50,147 nucleotides of DNA from Pseudomonadota bacterium (GTDB lineage Bacteria; Myxococcota_A; Polyangia; Polyangiales; Polyangiaceae). Below, one piece after another: positions 1 through 8,767 of the stretch. The stretch covers positions 1 to 50,147 of the forward strand of contig JAEYYX010000093.1 of assembly GCA_023428245.1 (NCBI GenBank), given 5' to 3'. The notes beneath the pieces are model-generated. The model was given only the letters and a program-made list of their open reading frames with translations. It was not told the DNA's origin and did no database searches. Both the position numbers and the translations under genes were made by a program. How positions within the stretch are numbered: the first letter of the stretch is position 1; each line of letters begins with the position of its first letter.

Positions 1-1050
1 GGCTACAGCTACGCCGAGGCCTCGTGGTCGCAGACCGTGCCTGACTTCTGCAGTAGCCTGATGCGAGGATTCCAATTTCTGGGCGGAGTGCCGGAGGTGC
101 TTGTGCCCGACCAGCTCCGCTCCGCCGTCAGCAGGCCCTGCCGATACGACCCTGAGATCCATCGGACGCTCGCGGACCTTGCAGCGCACTATCAGATCAC
201 GGTGCTCCCGGCGCGACCAAGGAAGCCGAAGGACAAGGCTAAGGTGGAGGGAGCCGTGTTGCTCGTGCAACGCTGGGTCTTGGCGAAGATTCGAAATGAG
301 CGCTTTGAGAGTCTGGAAGAGCTCAATGAGCGCATCGCAATTCTCATTCGAGACCTCAATGAGCGTCCATTTCAGAAGCTCTCCGGATCGCGTCGGACGC
401 TGTTTGAAAGCCTCGACAAGGCAGCGCTCAGACCGCTTCCACATAGCCATTTCGAGCTTGGCGAGTGGAAGAAAGCACGCGTCCATCCCGATGGGCATGT
501 GAGCTACAAGGAGCGCTATTACAGCGTGCCGTCGAGGCATGTGGGTGAGACCGTGGAGCTCTGGGTCACGCCGAGCGTTGTTGAAGTCTACGCAGACGGC
601 GAGCGTGTTGCCTCTCACAGAAGGTCGTACGCCCTGAAGGGCACCGCGGTAACCGACGAATCCCACCTGACCGAAGCTGCGTTGGCGACCAAACAATGGC
701 CCAAAGAGCGCATGCTGAGCTGGGCTCGAAGCCACGGAAGCTACGTCGAAGGCGCCGCGGAGCGCATCCTTTCTTCGTATCCGAGACCAGAATTTGGCTA
801 TCGCGCCGTCCTCGGCATCCTTCGGTTGGCTGACCAATACGGCTCACAGGCGCTCGACGAGGTGTGCCAGCGAGCGCTCGAGCACCAGCATGTCGCGCCG
901 CGGCGACGCTTCCTCCAAGCGCTTCTCCAAAAGCGAAAGCCGACGGCGCCACGGCGAAGCTTAGGAGATCACGAGCATCTGCGCGCACCCCAGGAATTTC
1001 GTTTTGATGAAGCAAACATGACCACCGAAACAATCAAGGAGATACACTGA
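1..1050 (+). CDS. istA: IS21 transposase IstA, 5' truncated by window edge
   Basis: The frame is open from base 1 (GYSYAEASW...), so the gene begins upstream; the GTG at 37 is only the first internal start codon. About 349 residues are present. The segment VPDQLRSAV and the later KPKDKAKVEG motif carry the second acidic residue region and the final Glu of the DDE integrase core typical of IstA. The C-terminal part is the Mu-transposase-like barrel and Arg-rich tail. It ends two bases before istB, whose ribosome site (aaggag) lies in the istA tail. It acts with IstB in cut-and-paste or circle-mediated transposition. No internal frameshift is seen, so this copy may be functional. Confidence 0.93.
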   Translation, partial: GYSYAEASWSQTVPDFCSSLMRGFQFLGGVPEVLVPDQLRSAVSRPCRYDPEIHRTLADLAAHYQITVLPARPRKPKDKAKVEGAVLLVQRWVLAKIRNERFESLEELNERIAILIRDLNERPFQKLSGSRRTLFESLDKAALRPLPHSHFELGEWKKARVHPDGHVSYKERYYSVPSRHVGETVELWVTPSVVEVYADGERVASHRRSYALKGTAVTDESHLTEAALATKQWPKERMLSWARSHGSYVEGAAERILSSYPRPEFGYRAVLGILRLADQYGSQALDEVCQRALEHQHVAPRRRFLQALLQKRKPTAPRRSLGDHEHLRAPQEFRFDEANMTTETIKEIH

Positions 1051-1051
1051 A

Positions 1052-1786
1052 ATGTTAGAGCCAACGATCGAAAAACTTACAGCGCTCCGTCTTGGCAACA
1101 TGGCACTCGCCGTGCGCGAGATGGAGACTCAAAAGTCCCAGGTCGAGCTGAGCTGGCAGGAGAGGCTCGGGCTCATCGTCGATCAGGAGTGGCAGGCGAG
1201 AGAGAATCGCCGGCTCTTGAAGCGTCTCAAAGAGGCGAAGCTCACGAAGAAAGCGTCACTCGAGAATGTCATCGTCGACCCGGGGCGCGGGCTCGACCGA
1301 GCCGCGCTCAAGGAGCTCTCTCGGTTTCGTTGGCTCGAGACGCATCATAATATCATCCTGGTGGGAGCCACGGGCACGGGCAAGAGCTACCTTGCTGCAG
1401 CGCTTGCCGAGCAGGCGTGCAGAAAGGGCTACCGGGCCTTGCTCCTGCGAATGCCCCGCCTCTTCGAGGAGCTCGCGATCGCCAGGGCTCAAGGGAAGTA
1501 CGCCGAAGCCCTACTGCGCCTGGAGCGGTTTGACCTCTTGATTCTGGATGACTTCTTGATGGCTCCTCTCACCGATCCGGAACGTCGTGACCTGCTTGAG
1601 CTGATCGAAGACCGACAAGAACGCTCTTCGATCATCTTCACATCGCAAACACCACCAAAAACTTGGCACGCCGCCATCGGAGACCCCACGATTGCCGACG
1701 CGATCTGCGATCGCATCGTCCACACCTCCAGAGTCATCGCCCTCAAGGGGCCCTCCCTGCGAAAGTCAATCAACCAAACAACCTAA
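1052..1786 (+). CDS. istB: IS21 helper ATPase IstB
   Basis: This 244-residue AAA+ ATPase is the usual length for IstB. It has Walker A GATGTGKSY near residue 106, Walker B LLILDDF near residue 163 and a sensor-1 region (IIFTSQ). The N-terminal helical segment (MLEPTIEKLTALRL, then a Lys/Arg-rich stretch) is the family's target-DNA and DnaA-like recruitment region. The ATG follows the istA stop by one base with aaggag upstream, so the two are translationally coupled. IstB assembles on target DNA and stimulates IstA. The gene looks intact. Confidence 0.95.
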   Translation: MLEPTIEKLTALRLGNMALAVREMETQKSQVELSWQERLGLIVDQEWQARENRRLLKRLKEAKLTKKASLENVIVDPGRGLDRAALKELSRFRWLETHHNIILVGATGTGKSYLAAALAEQACRKGYRALLLRMPRLFEELAIARAQGKYAEALLRLERFDLLILDDFLMAPLTDPERRDLLELIEDRQERSSIIFTSQTPPKTWHAAIGDPTIADAICDRIVHTSRVIALKGPSLRKSINQTT

Positions 1787-1819
1787 ACCAACCGTCGCTT
1801 CGCTCCGATTCTTGATCGA

Positions 1820-3079
1820 GTGCCCGGAACGACTGATCGGGTTGGCCGGAATGCTCAGCTCGAGTGTCAGCGCGGGGTCGCTTATTCCTGCGATGAAACG
1901 ATGCCCGAGGGGCCTGCTTTGGGGACCACGAGTCCCGCGTGCAACGCCCTGATCGAGGCGGAGAGCGAGTGTGGCCGGCTCGCGAGGACGAGTGCTACCT
2001 GCGCCGCTTACGCCGAACGCGGCAAGAACCTCACAGCGAACCTCGGGTGCACGGACGGAGACGACGAAGACGAATCAGTCTTCTATTCGATTCGAATGTG
2101 TGAGCGAAAGATGAGTGTTGAGGCTTGTGCTTCGGCGGCCGAGGTGCTCTTCACGTGTTTGGCGAAGGCGCCCGAGTCGGATTGGCGTTGCGGTGATACG
2201 GGAGTTGCTGTTGCGAAGCAGGCGGTTTGTGGCACGCAGCGGGAAGCGCTCGATGCCTGTATCGTCGCGAACACCGAGGAGCCTGCCTGCTCATCTTTTG
2301 GCCAATGGTACGCCGAGCTCAGCAAAACCATCGATTGTGACGCTGATTTGGCGGCTGCTGTGGCGAGTTGCGAGGAGATGACCAGCGAACCGAGCTGTCA
2401 CTCCGAGAGCACGGCGTATCTTTCGTGCGTCCAGAGCGAGGAGAACTATTGGTTCTGCAGCGACGAGAGTGGTCCTTATCCCTACGGGGAAATCTGCGCC
2501 TTCGAACAGTCCTCGCTCGATGGCTGTCGAAGTTGTAAGGACATGCCGAGCGCGGCTTCGGCGCAGATCACGGTGACCGCTGACGATCAATACAAGCTCT
2601 GGGTGAACGGTTCGTTGATCAGCGAAACGGCTCCGTCTTGGTCCAGCGCAGAAACATACACGATCACTCTCGATCCGCGGCCTTACCGCGCGAACGTGAT
2701 CGCCATCGAGGCCAAGAACGTAGGAGCCTCAGAAGATGAGCTGGACCGCGGATTTGTCGCCACGATCACGCTGGGGAGTGAGACGTTGGTGACGGACGAG
2801 ACCTGGCTCGTGTACGAAGGGAGTGCGCTCGATGCGGAATGGGTTCGGGCGGACTACGACACGAGTTCATTTGTGCCGGCGACAAGCTACGGAGAGCATG
2901 GTCTCGTCGCGCCGTGGCTCGAGGTGCACGAGGATCTGAACGGGGCCGAGTGGATTTGGAGCGCGGGGGCGGACGGCCTTGCTGCGGAGAAGAGCGATAC
3001 TCAGATCATCTATCTGCATCGCACGTTCTTTGTGGGACCCGGCGGGGTGTTCTCGGGCGAGCCATCCAGCTGCGAGTGA
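1820..3079 (+). pseudogene. Cys-rich secreted protein, 5' end lost at IS21 junction
   Basis: The 419-residue frame starts at a GTG that lies in or next to the IS end. The first ~15 residues are not a signal peptide, whereas the rest looks extracellular. Residues ~20-240 hold roughly 20 cysteines in spaced pairs (for example CNALIEAESECGRL, CLAKAPESDWRC), suggesting disulfide-bonded helical repeats. Residues ~255-410 read like a jelly-roll or PA14-type carbohydrate-binding module (TADDQYKLWVNGSLI, YRANVIAIEAKN, then TWLVYEG). The natural start, probably a lipoprotein signal, appears displaced by the insertion upstream. I do not recognise a named family for the Cys-rich part. A short original N-terminus cannot be excluded. 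Confidence 0.6.
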
Positions 3080-3188
3080 AGCTCCGAGAAAGCACATCTC
3101 AGCCGCTGGGCCCTTTGTTTCCGCCCGAATCTTGGCGAGCCCGGGGTGTCGACGACGTCGCGCGCTCGAGATGGTAGAGTAGCTCCCT

Positions 3189-3818
3189 ATGTCCTCCTGT
3201 TCGCATTGCGCGAAGCCGGTAGCGAAGGCGAGTGCCATCTGCCCCCATTGTGCTCGGCCTGCGCGAACCGTGAAGCCGAGGCAGACCCATGACCCGGTGC
3301 GGTGTCCGGGCTGTGACGGGGAGGGTGATGTGGTTTTATTCGGCCAGAGTCACCTCGACTTGTGCCGGCGATGCAGCGGGCTCTGGTTTGACAGGGGGGA
3401 GCTCAGGGAGTTCGGGGACTCCGTCTTTGCTGACGAGCTCCAGGTCCAGCTCGGCGAGGTTCTGCGCGAGCTCCAGCGACGCGCACCTCCGCCATCGAAG
3501 AGAGCCTACCTCAAGTGTCCTGTTTGTGCGCAGGCGATGACCAAGCACAACTACGCGAGCGTGTCGGGGATCCTGATCCACACATGTTCCGCTCATGGGA
3601 GCTGGGCCGATCACAAGGCGAGCCTTGGCTTGGTGGAGCTGTTTGGCGAAGGTGGCGAGGCCCGACTGAGGGAAATCGCCGAGCGACAGGACAAAGATGC
3701 GTTGGACCGAACGCTCCAGCGAATCCAAGCGAGGCAGACTGCGCTCGAACAGAAGACCCGGTCGCTCGACGCGAGGACCCGGATCCACCTGTTGCTGGAC
3801 TGGTTCAACTTCCTCTGA
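3189..3818 (+). CDS. zinc-ribbon (zf-TFIIB type) protein
   Basis: This 209-residue cytosolic protein has three Cys clusters: CSHCAKP...CPHCARP at residues 4-23, CPGCDGEGDVV...CRRCSGLWFDRGEL at ~39-72, and CPVCAQAM with a partner HTC at ~110-132. The C-x2-C...C-x2-C-SGLWFDRGEL signature is the zf-TFIIB (PF13453) pattern; two such ribbons are present, the second degenerate. The last 50 residues form a charged helix. Such proteins are widespread in myxobacteria and their role is not established; DNA, RNA or protein binding is inference. It is a stand-alone gene between the truncated Cys-rich gene and a lipoprotein gene. Confidence 0.8.
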   Translation: MSSCSHCAKPVAKASAICPHCARPARTVKPRQTHDPVRCPGCDGEGDVVLFGQSHLDLCRRCSGLWFDRGELREFGDSVFADELQVQLGEVLRELQRRAPPPSKRAYLKCPVCAQAMTKHNYASVSGILIHTCSAHGSWADHKASLGLVELFGEGGEARLREIAERQDKDALDRTLQRIQARQTALEQKTRSLDARTRIHLLLDWFNFL

Positions 3819-3924
3819 AGTTCGGGTCGAGGCCGAACTCGAAATTATGGTTTGAACAAGCTCGGGGCCCCGAGACACTCACAGGAAGGGCCGTCGTGCC
3901 CGGAGCTGATTGAGACCCTTGCCT

Positions 3925-5328
3925 ATGCCAGGAGCCGCACGTTTTCTGCTTTCTCTGTCGGTTCTCGGGCTCGTATTCGTTGGAGCCTGCGGCGGGCGTT
4001 CAGGCCTCATCGTCCTCGGGGACGATGAGTTGGGAGGCGAGACGGGCGGCCGATCGAGCGGAGGTTCCTCCGCCTCAGGAGGAACCCAGCAGGGCGTGGG
4101 GGGAGCGCCGAACGGCGTGGGGGGAGCGCCGGGAGGGCAGGGACCGGCGGGGCCCGGGTGGAGTGTGCCCGCGACGGCGCCGGGGACGGTCAAGTTCCCT
4201 GAGTTTCGAGTGGCCATGAGCGACACGGGCCAGGACGCCGTCCTCTTCCGCCAAAGGACTTATGACGAGCTCGAGCGCGTGCGCTGGGCGTCCGGTTGGG
4301 CGAGCACCTCGGTGGCTCCCTCTCGGGTCCTGGGGGATGTTTGGATGAGCCGAGACGGGAGCGTCGATTGGGTCAGTTTCCTCACGGAGGGACCGGTCTC
4401 TTCAGCGACCTTCGTACGGGACGAGCAGACGCCGCTCTTCGTAGCTCCGGTGACGCTCGGCATGTTCACCTCTTCGTCTTTTCCCGAGTTCCGGGCTCCG
4501 GGCACCCCGCGGCGGATCGCGTTGAGTCGGGACGGCACGCGGAGCGCCCTCCTCACCGATCAGTCCGACTTTCTGAGCTCCGACGGTGGGCCGTGGCGTC
4601 AAGCGAAGTGGCCCGGCCAAGTCGGCCCTTTCGACATCACAAACGAGCGCCTGAGTGTCCTTGTGACCGAACCTTCGGGTGAGATCATCGAGCGCACCTG
4701 GACGAACGACGCTTGGAGAGACCAACGCGTCGTCAATGCACTCGACCTCGCACAGGCCTGGCCCATGCTGGGCTCTCTTCGTCTCACATCCCACCCTCAG
4801 ATCGCGTACGCTACCTGGAGCGCCACGATCCTCGGCCGCTCCTTCGACTACCTCGGACGCAAAGACGAGTTCGGCGAGTGGCGCATCATCTCGGTCACGG
4901 CTGCTTCTTCCCAGGCCCGGCATCCATTCCACCGATTGGCCGTCAGCGGCGACGGCAGCCTGGCGCTCACGAGCCACGTCGTCTGCTTGCCGAATGGGTG
5001 TTCCCGCGAGCAGCTCGCTCTCGTGTCCGTGCGGGATGGTGCTTCGGAGGTCGTGAAGGTGACCTTGAGCCGGGGGTGCGGCGCTGGCGCGGTCGCCCTC
5101 GCTCACTCTGCTTATCGGGGATACTTCGTGATTCGCTGTGACCAGGTGATTTACTTGGGTGTGTGGGACGGAGGGGAGTGGCGCGTCGACTCGATCGCGC
5201 CACACTCACAATTTACATCGCATCCCGACCTCGTGACCAATAGCGACGGCACCCGTGCCCTCTTCGTCTGGGCCGAAGCGAGCGGCTCCGAGCACGTTCA
5301 CCGCAGCGTTCTCTTCTCGGCAGACTGA
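3925..5328 (+). CDS. lipoprotein with Gly-rich linker, beta-propeller-like body, unknown function
   Basis: I choose the ATG at 3925 because it places a signal sequence (LLSLSVLGLVFVGACGG) at the N-terminus; a TTG at 3910 with GGAG 4 bases upstream is an alternative. A lipobox (VGAC) near residue 20 is followed by ~50 residues of Gly/Ser/Ala-rich linker. The remaining ~390 residues contain recurrent SRDGT, SGDGSLALTS and NSDGTRALFVW motifs spaced as in WD/TolB-like propeller blades. No catalytic motif is recognised. It is probably an outer-membrane-anchored surface protein. Confidence 0.75.
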   Translation: MPGAARFLLSLSVLGLVFVGACGGRSGLIVLGDDELGGETGGRSSGGSSASGGTQQGVGGAPNGVGGAPGGQGPAGPGWSVPATAPGTVKFPEFRVAMSDTGQDAVLFRQRTYDELERVRWASGWASTSVAPSRVLGDVWMSRDGSVDWVSFLTEGPVSSATFVRDEQTPLFVAPVTLGMFTSSSFPEFRAPGTPRRIALSRDGTRSALLTDQSDFLSSDGGPWRQAKWPGQVGPFDITNERLSVLVTEPSGEIIERTWTNDAWRDQRVVNALDLAQAWPMLGSLRLTSHPQIAYATWSATILGRSFDYLGRKDEFGEWRIISVTAASSQARHPFHRLAVSGDGSLALTSHVVCLPNGCSREQLALVSVRDGASEVVKVTLSRGCGAGAVALAHSAYRGYFVIRCDQVIYLGVWDGGEWRVDSIAPHSQFTSHPDLVTNSDGTRALFVWAEASGSEHVHRSVLFSAD

Positions 5329-5339
5329 TCGAACCTCGG

Positions 5340-5495
5340 AGCTGAATCTCGGCTCGGAGAGACCGCGACTGAGTCTTCCCGAACCGGTCCCTACCGATCT
5401 CAAAGTTCTCGATAGCCTGCTCATGGGTGGCGTTCTGAGAGTCGCTGGCCGCGTGCGCGCAGACGAACGTTGTCTCTCAGGTCGTCCCTGCGTGA
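5340..5495 (+). pseudogene. relic of a KaiC-like gene with Walker A deleted
   Basis: Translation of the frame covering ~5362-5495 gives LSLPEPVPTDLKVLDSLLMGG, then VLRVAGRVRADERCL. This matches residues 4-60 of the intact KaiC-like protein at 7238 (LSLPDPIPTDIKGLDNVLMGG ... VAGRVRAGERCL). The first ~72 bases are roughly 85% identical by eye. Twenty-one codons spanning the whole Walker A loop (GDPGSGKTT) are missing in frame, and similarity stops after ~5495. There is no start codon in register. It is a dead fragment of a paralogue or earlier duplicate. Confidence 0.8.
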
Positions 5496-5518
5496 AATTT
5501 GGCTGTGAGCGCGCAATG

Positions 5519-5545
5519 AGCCCCGCCGGCTTGTGGGGCTTTTAT
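5519..5545 (+). terminator. rho-independent terminator
   Basis: The inverted repeat AGCCCC (5519-5524) / GGGGCT (5535-5540) encloses a 10-nt loop and is followed by TTTATT. It lies downstream of the 3925 lipoprotein and the KaiC relic and just before the next lipoprotein gene. It separates transcription of the relic from that gene although one open frame runs through both. Confidence 0.55.
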
Positions 5546-5566
5546 TGGTCCGAGACGCAGTCTACC

Positions 5567-6073
5567 ATGGCGCCCATGTCGACTTTCGTTCGCCTTCATG
5601 AATCCTTGGGTCCCACACTTCGGATAGCTTCGTTGGGGCTCCTGCTGGTCACCCAGGGATGTGGCGTCACGCTGTTGGAACAGAGAGTGGAGGGCGAAGC
5701 GAAGGAATGGTATTTGGGCGTGACCAGAATCGACGACGGACCTGATGAGACTCTCTACGGCCGAATGCGCATCCTGGCCGGACCGGGGAATCGCCTCTTC
5801 CACGTTTACGTTACGTTGGTGAACCGCGGGGACCATACGCGCGCTTGGAATTGGCGACGCTGTGGGTTCGATCATGGGGAAAATGAGTACCTGCCGGTCC
5901 TCGTGATGCCGGTGACCATGTCCAACGCAGCGCTCAATGATGGACTCAAGGAGAATGTTTTTCGGGGTGAAGCGGTTCATCGCCGTGCCGTATTCTCCTA
6001 TCCCGCCGGTGACACGTTGCCCACGCGGCTCAAGTGCGGGGATATCGTGCTTCCGCTTCAACTCAAGCAATGA
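5567..6073 (+). CDS. small lipoprotein, unknown function
   Basis: Starting at ATG 5567 (ATG 5576 is also possible) gives 168 residues with a signal sequence (IASLGLLLVTQGCG) and a lipobox Cys near residue 32. The mature part has no recognised domain. It contains YGRMRILAGPGNRLFHVYVTLVNRG, split here as a beta-rich segment with an immunoglobulin-like feel, and ends KCGDIVLPLQLKQ. The reading frame is open far upstream (to 5255) through the KaiC relic, but the terminator at 5519-5545 and the signal peptide argue for the short form. Confidence 0.65.
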   Translation: MAPMSTFVRLHESLGPTLRIASLGLLLVTQGCGVTLLEQRVEGEAKEWYLGVTRIDDGPDETLYGRMRILAGPGNRLFHVYVTLVNRGDHTRAWNWRRCGFDHGENEYLPVLVMPVTMSNAALNDGLKENVFRGEAVHRRAVFSYPAGDTLPTRLKCGDIVLPLQLKQ

Positions 6074-6129
6074 GCATGGCGCGCCTTTGGCAAACTATAT
6101 CGGACGACCCGGCGGCTTGGGTTTCGAAA

Positions 6130-6828
6130 TCAAAACCGCAATTGATAGCCGATCCATTCGCCTCGGGACTGTAGCGCGAAGCTTCGTTGCGTAGCATCGG
6201 CGGCCTCCCCCCGGCGAATGCGCTCGGCAAGAGAGGTGTTATAGAGTTGGGCGAGCTCCATTGCCTCGTGTGCTGGGACGGCCGGTCGCCACATCAGGGT
6301 GCCTGCGCTCGATATCGCCAAGCCGCCGAGAACCACGGAACCTCCAACGACGAGCCCAGTGGGCGTGACTTCGTTGTTACTCTTGAGTGCAAGGGGGGTG
6401 AAGATGCCCACGAGAACCACGGCAAATCCGCCCAGGGTGAGGATTGTGGACCAAGTGTCGATGGAGCGTTGTTTCTGCGCGAGGGCGGGCTCGCCCACTC
6501 GCTCAAAGAAGTCGTCGTAGTCCAAGTCGTAGCGATACTTTCCGATCACGGGGACCCAGACAGTGTGACGCGCGAGCGGAATGCCGGCGATGGAAGCGCG
6601 CGAGCGACGCGCTTCGATGAAGTTGAGTGCGTTCAGCTCGTACGTTTCCTCGGGGGTATCGCCTAGTTCGAGCTCGACAGGAGGATTTGTTGTCGTCGAC
6701 CCTTGGGCCCGGCAAAGGTTCGGTGACGCGAGGATCAGCCCAAGCAGTACAGCTTTCGTGTCGAGGCCTGCTCGAAGGGGTCTTTGTGGGGCGGCCCGGA
6801 AACCTCGACCGCTCGAAGTGGATCCCAT
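6130..6828 (-). CDS. membrane protein with signal peptide and two TM helices, unknown function
   Basis: 232 residues. A basic N-terminus is followed by KAVLLGLILASPNLCRAQG, a likely Sec signal cleaved after AQG; an internal start nearer the signal is possible. The middle holds a soluble segment (YELNALNFIEARR ... YRYDLDYDDFF). Two hydrophobic stretches follow: ILTLGGFAVVLVGIFTPLAL at ~134-153 and GLVVGGSVVLGGLAISSAG at ~164-182. The tail is cytoplasmic or periplasmic. No family is recognised. It faces the lipoprotein at 5567 convergently, with 56 bases between. Confidence 0.65.
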   Translation of the reverse strand: MGSTSSGRGFRAAPQRPLRAGLDTKAVLLGLILASPNLCRAQGSTTTNPPVELELGDTPEETYELNALNFIEARRSRASIAGIPLARHTVWVPVIGKYRYDLDYDDFFERVGEPALAQKQRSIDTWSTILTLGGFAVVLVGIFTPLALKSNNEVTPTGLVVGGSVVLGGLAISSAGTLMWRPAVPAHEAMELAQLYNTSLAERIRRGEAADATQRSFALQSRGEWIGYQLRF

Positions 6829-6899
6829 AGCGGGCGGACTATATCGCTACGAAAGCGATGATGACTATCGAGTTTGTATCTGTTTGACTCAAGTCAGCC

Positions 6900-6975
6900 G
6901 AGGGACCTCGCGTCCGTCGCCTCCGTGAAAGGGACAAGGAGTGAGCGGAAGCCGGGGCTCGGCGTTTCGGCGGCT
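6900..6975 (-). pseudogene. relic of the esterase gene (10405-11571)
   Basis: Plus-strand bases from 6903 (acctcgcgtccgtcgcctcc, then gtgaaagggacaagg...) match 11031 onward of the intact hydrolase gene with a few substitutions and a 1-base insertion. The matching part encodes the PLLLVLHGGYGREV region next to the oxyanion hole. In the relic the insertion shifts the frame, giving PLTPCPFHGGDGREV only if frames are mixed. Only about 70 bases are recognisable. It is in the same orientation as the parent gene. Confidence 0.6.
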
Positions 6976-7125
6976 GACGCTGGCGCGGGGAGTCTTGGGC
7001 CGAGGCCGACCAGGAGAGGCCGACCAGGGAAGCCTAGAACGCGGGCCAAGGGGCGCAGCGGAGGGCGTTCGCGCCGGTATGGCATTTTGCCACGCCTGAT
7101 GAGCCGGATTTTCGGCAATTTTCTT

Positions 7126-7141
7126 TGGCATATGCATTGCT
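7126..7141 (+). promoter_or_regulatory. candidate sigma-54 (-24/-12) promoter for the KaiC/kinase operon
   Basis: TGGCAT, five bases, then TTGCT matches the RpoN consensus TGGCAC-N5-TTGCW with one substitution. The invariant GG (7127-7128) and GC (7139-7140) are exactly ten bases apart. It sits ~97 bases upstream of the KaiC-like ATG in an AT-richer patch. Sigma-54 promoters with enhancer-binding proteins are common in myxobacteria. No enhancer site was identified. Confidence 0.5.
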
Positions 7142-7237
7142 ACGAGAGTTCCGGCTCTTGGCCGCGCGTGGTCTCACGTCGGTCGACTCTGGTCTCGCCA
7201 GGTCTTGACAGGGCCTTCTCACAACCCCTCACCGTAT

Positions 7238-8767
7238 ATGGAACAACTCAGTCTTCCCGACCCGATCCCGACCGATATCAAAGGCCTCGATAACGTGCTC
7301 ATGGGTGGCTTTCTCAGAGGAGGCTTCTACCTCATCCAGGGCGATCCTGGCTCAGGCAAGACGACTCTCGCCCTGCAGTTCGTCGCAGGCCGCGTGCGCG
7401 CAGGCGAACGCTGTCTCTACGTTTCGCTGACCGAGTCGCGCCGTGACCTCGAGAGCACGTGCCGCTCCCACGGCTGGACCCTCGACGGGCTCGAGCACCA
7501 CGACATGAGTCGTTCGAGTTCACTCTTCCATGAGCCGTCCAACACCTCGATCTTCCACCCGGCCGACACGGAGCTCTCCGAGATCACTCGCTCCGTCGCC
7601 GCGACGGTCGAACGCGTGAAGCCCAGCATCGTCGTCTTTGACGGCCTCTCGGAGCTTCGCCTCTTGTCCGGCGATCCGCTGCGCTACCGGCGCCAACTCC
7701 TCTCCATGAAGGAGTTCTTCGCTCAAGAGCAGATCACTGTGCTTCTCTTGGATGACAGGAGCGTACCCTTCACCGACTTTCAGCCGGAGAGCCTGGCGGG
7801 CGGAAACATCGTGCTCGAACGACATTTGCCGAATTATGGTCGCGCACGACGGCGGCTCTTTGTCACCAAGGTGCGCGGCGCCCACTTTCGTGAGGGGTAC
7901 CACGACTACGAGATCGTCAAGGGAGGGGTGCTCGTCCACCCGCGTCTCGTGGCTGGCGAGCACAATGGAGATCCAAAGAACCTCGCGCCCTGCTTGAGCG
8001 GCATCGAGAACCTCGACGCCATGCTCTCGGGGGGCCTGTCCGCAGGTTCCACGACGCTCCTGCTCGGCCCGGCCGGCGCCGGGAAGTCGACCATCAGCAT
8101 GCACTTCGTCGTGAACGCGCTTCGTTCCGGCAAGAAGGCGGCAGTTTATGTCTTCGATGAGGTCATGCACATGCTCATCGAACGCTCAGAGAAGCTGTGC
8201 TTCGGGAAGCCGGGCGGCTTCAAGGCCTACCTCGATGAAGGATCGCTCCACGCACAGCAGGTGGATCCGGCCGAGATGTCGCCGGGCGCCTTTGCTCATG
8301 AGGTGCGGCGCGCGGTCGACTCCGGGGCTGAAGTGGTCGTCATCGATAGCCTGAATGGCTATTTGAATGCGATGCCGGAGGAGCGCTTCCTCACGACGCA
8401 TCTCCACGAGCTGTTCGCCTATTTGAACCAGAAGGGGGTGCTGACGATCGTGGTGGTGGCGCAACACGGCATGGTCGTGGGGGGTGGCTCTCAGGCCGAT
8501 GTCGACATCAGCTACCTGGCGGATTCAGTCTTGCTCTTTCGCTATTACGAGGCCGCTGGCGAGATTCGTCAGGCCATCAGCGTGTTCAAGAAGCGCACCG
8601 GCCCCCACGAACGCTCCATCCGTCGTCTCAGCATCGACGAGAAGGGTGCGCACGTGGGCGCGCCTCTGCGAGAGTTCCGCGGGATCATGACCGGTGTCCC
8701 CCAGTACGGAGACGGAGCGAGAGATCCCATTGACTCGCGCGCACGTGGGCGGGATCAGGAGGCTTGA
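7238..8767 (+). CDS. KaiC-like double-RecA ATPase
   Basis: ATG 7238 (a TTG at 7205 is less likely) gives 509 residues, the normal two-domain KaiC length. Domain CI carries Walker A GDPGSGKTT (35-43) and a Walker B-type SIVVFDGLSELR near 130. Domain CII carries Walker A GPAGAGKST, Walker B VVVIDSLNGYL and the C-terminal FKKRTGPHE ... GVPQYGD segment typical of KaiC homologues. The last ~20 residues are an Arg/Asp-rich tail. No kaiA or kaiB is nearby. Outside cyanobacteria such proteins usually pair with kinases in stress or motility signalling rather than a true clock. Its stop overlaps the kinase ATG by one base. A decayed copy of its 5' end lies at 5340. Confidence 0.9.
   Translation: MEQLSLPDPIPTDIKGLDNVLMGGFLRGGFYLIQGDPGSGKTTLALQFVAGRVRAGERCLYVSLTESRRDLESTCRSHGWTLDGLEHHDMSRSSSLFHEPSNTSIFHPADTELSEITRSVAATVERVKPSIVVFDGLSELRLLSGDPLRYRRQLLSMKEFFAQEQITVLLLDDRSVPFTDFQPESLAGGNIVLERHLPNYGRARRRLFVTKVRGAHFREGYHDYEIVKGGVLVHPRLVAGEHNGDPKNLAPCLSGIENLDAMLSGGLSAGSTTLLLGPAGAGKSTISMHFVVNALRSGKKAAVYVFDEVMHMLIERSEKLCFGKPGGFKAYLDEGSLHAQQVDPAEMSPGAFAHEVRRAVDSGAEVVVIDSLNGYLNAMPEERFLTTHLHELFAYLNQKGVLTIVVVAQHGMVVGGGSQADVDISYLADSVLLFRYYEAAGEIRQAISVFKKRTGPHERSIRRLSIDEKGAHVGAPLREFRGIMTGVPQYGDGARDPIDSRARGRDQEA

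Larger units (their letters stand above)
1..1865 (+). mobile_element. IS21-family insertion sequence, left part outside window
   Basis: Adjacent istA and istB genes in the standard IS21 order make up this element. The left end is cut by the window edge. The right end is placed only approximately: after istB the bases around 1839-1856 (a ggttggccggaatgctcag-type stretch) look like the subterminal repeats found in IS21 relatives. The element appears to end just before or inside the first codons of the next reading frame, which has lost its natural 5' end. The left terminal repeat and target duplication cannot be checked here, so the boundary at 1865 is an estimate. Confidence 0.75.

Noticed and set aside
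7205..7240. TTGACA plus TATATG as a sigma-70 promoter for KaiC
   Set aside because: The spacer is 24 bases and the -10 would overlap the start codon; the sigma-54 element upstream is better.
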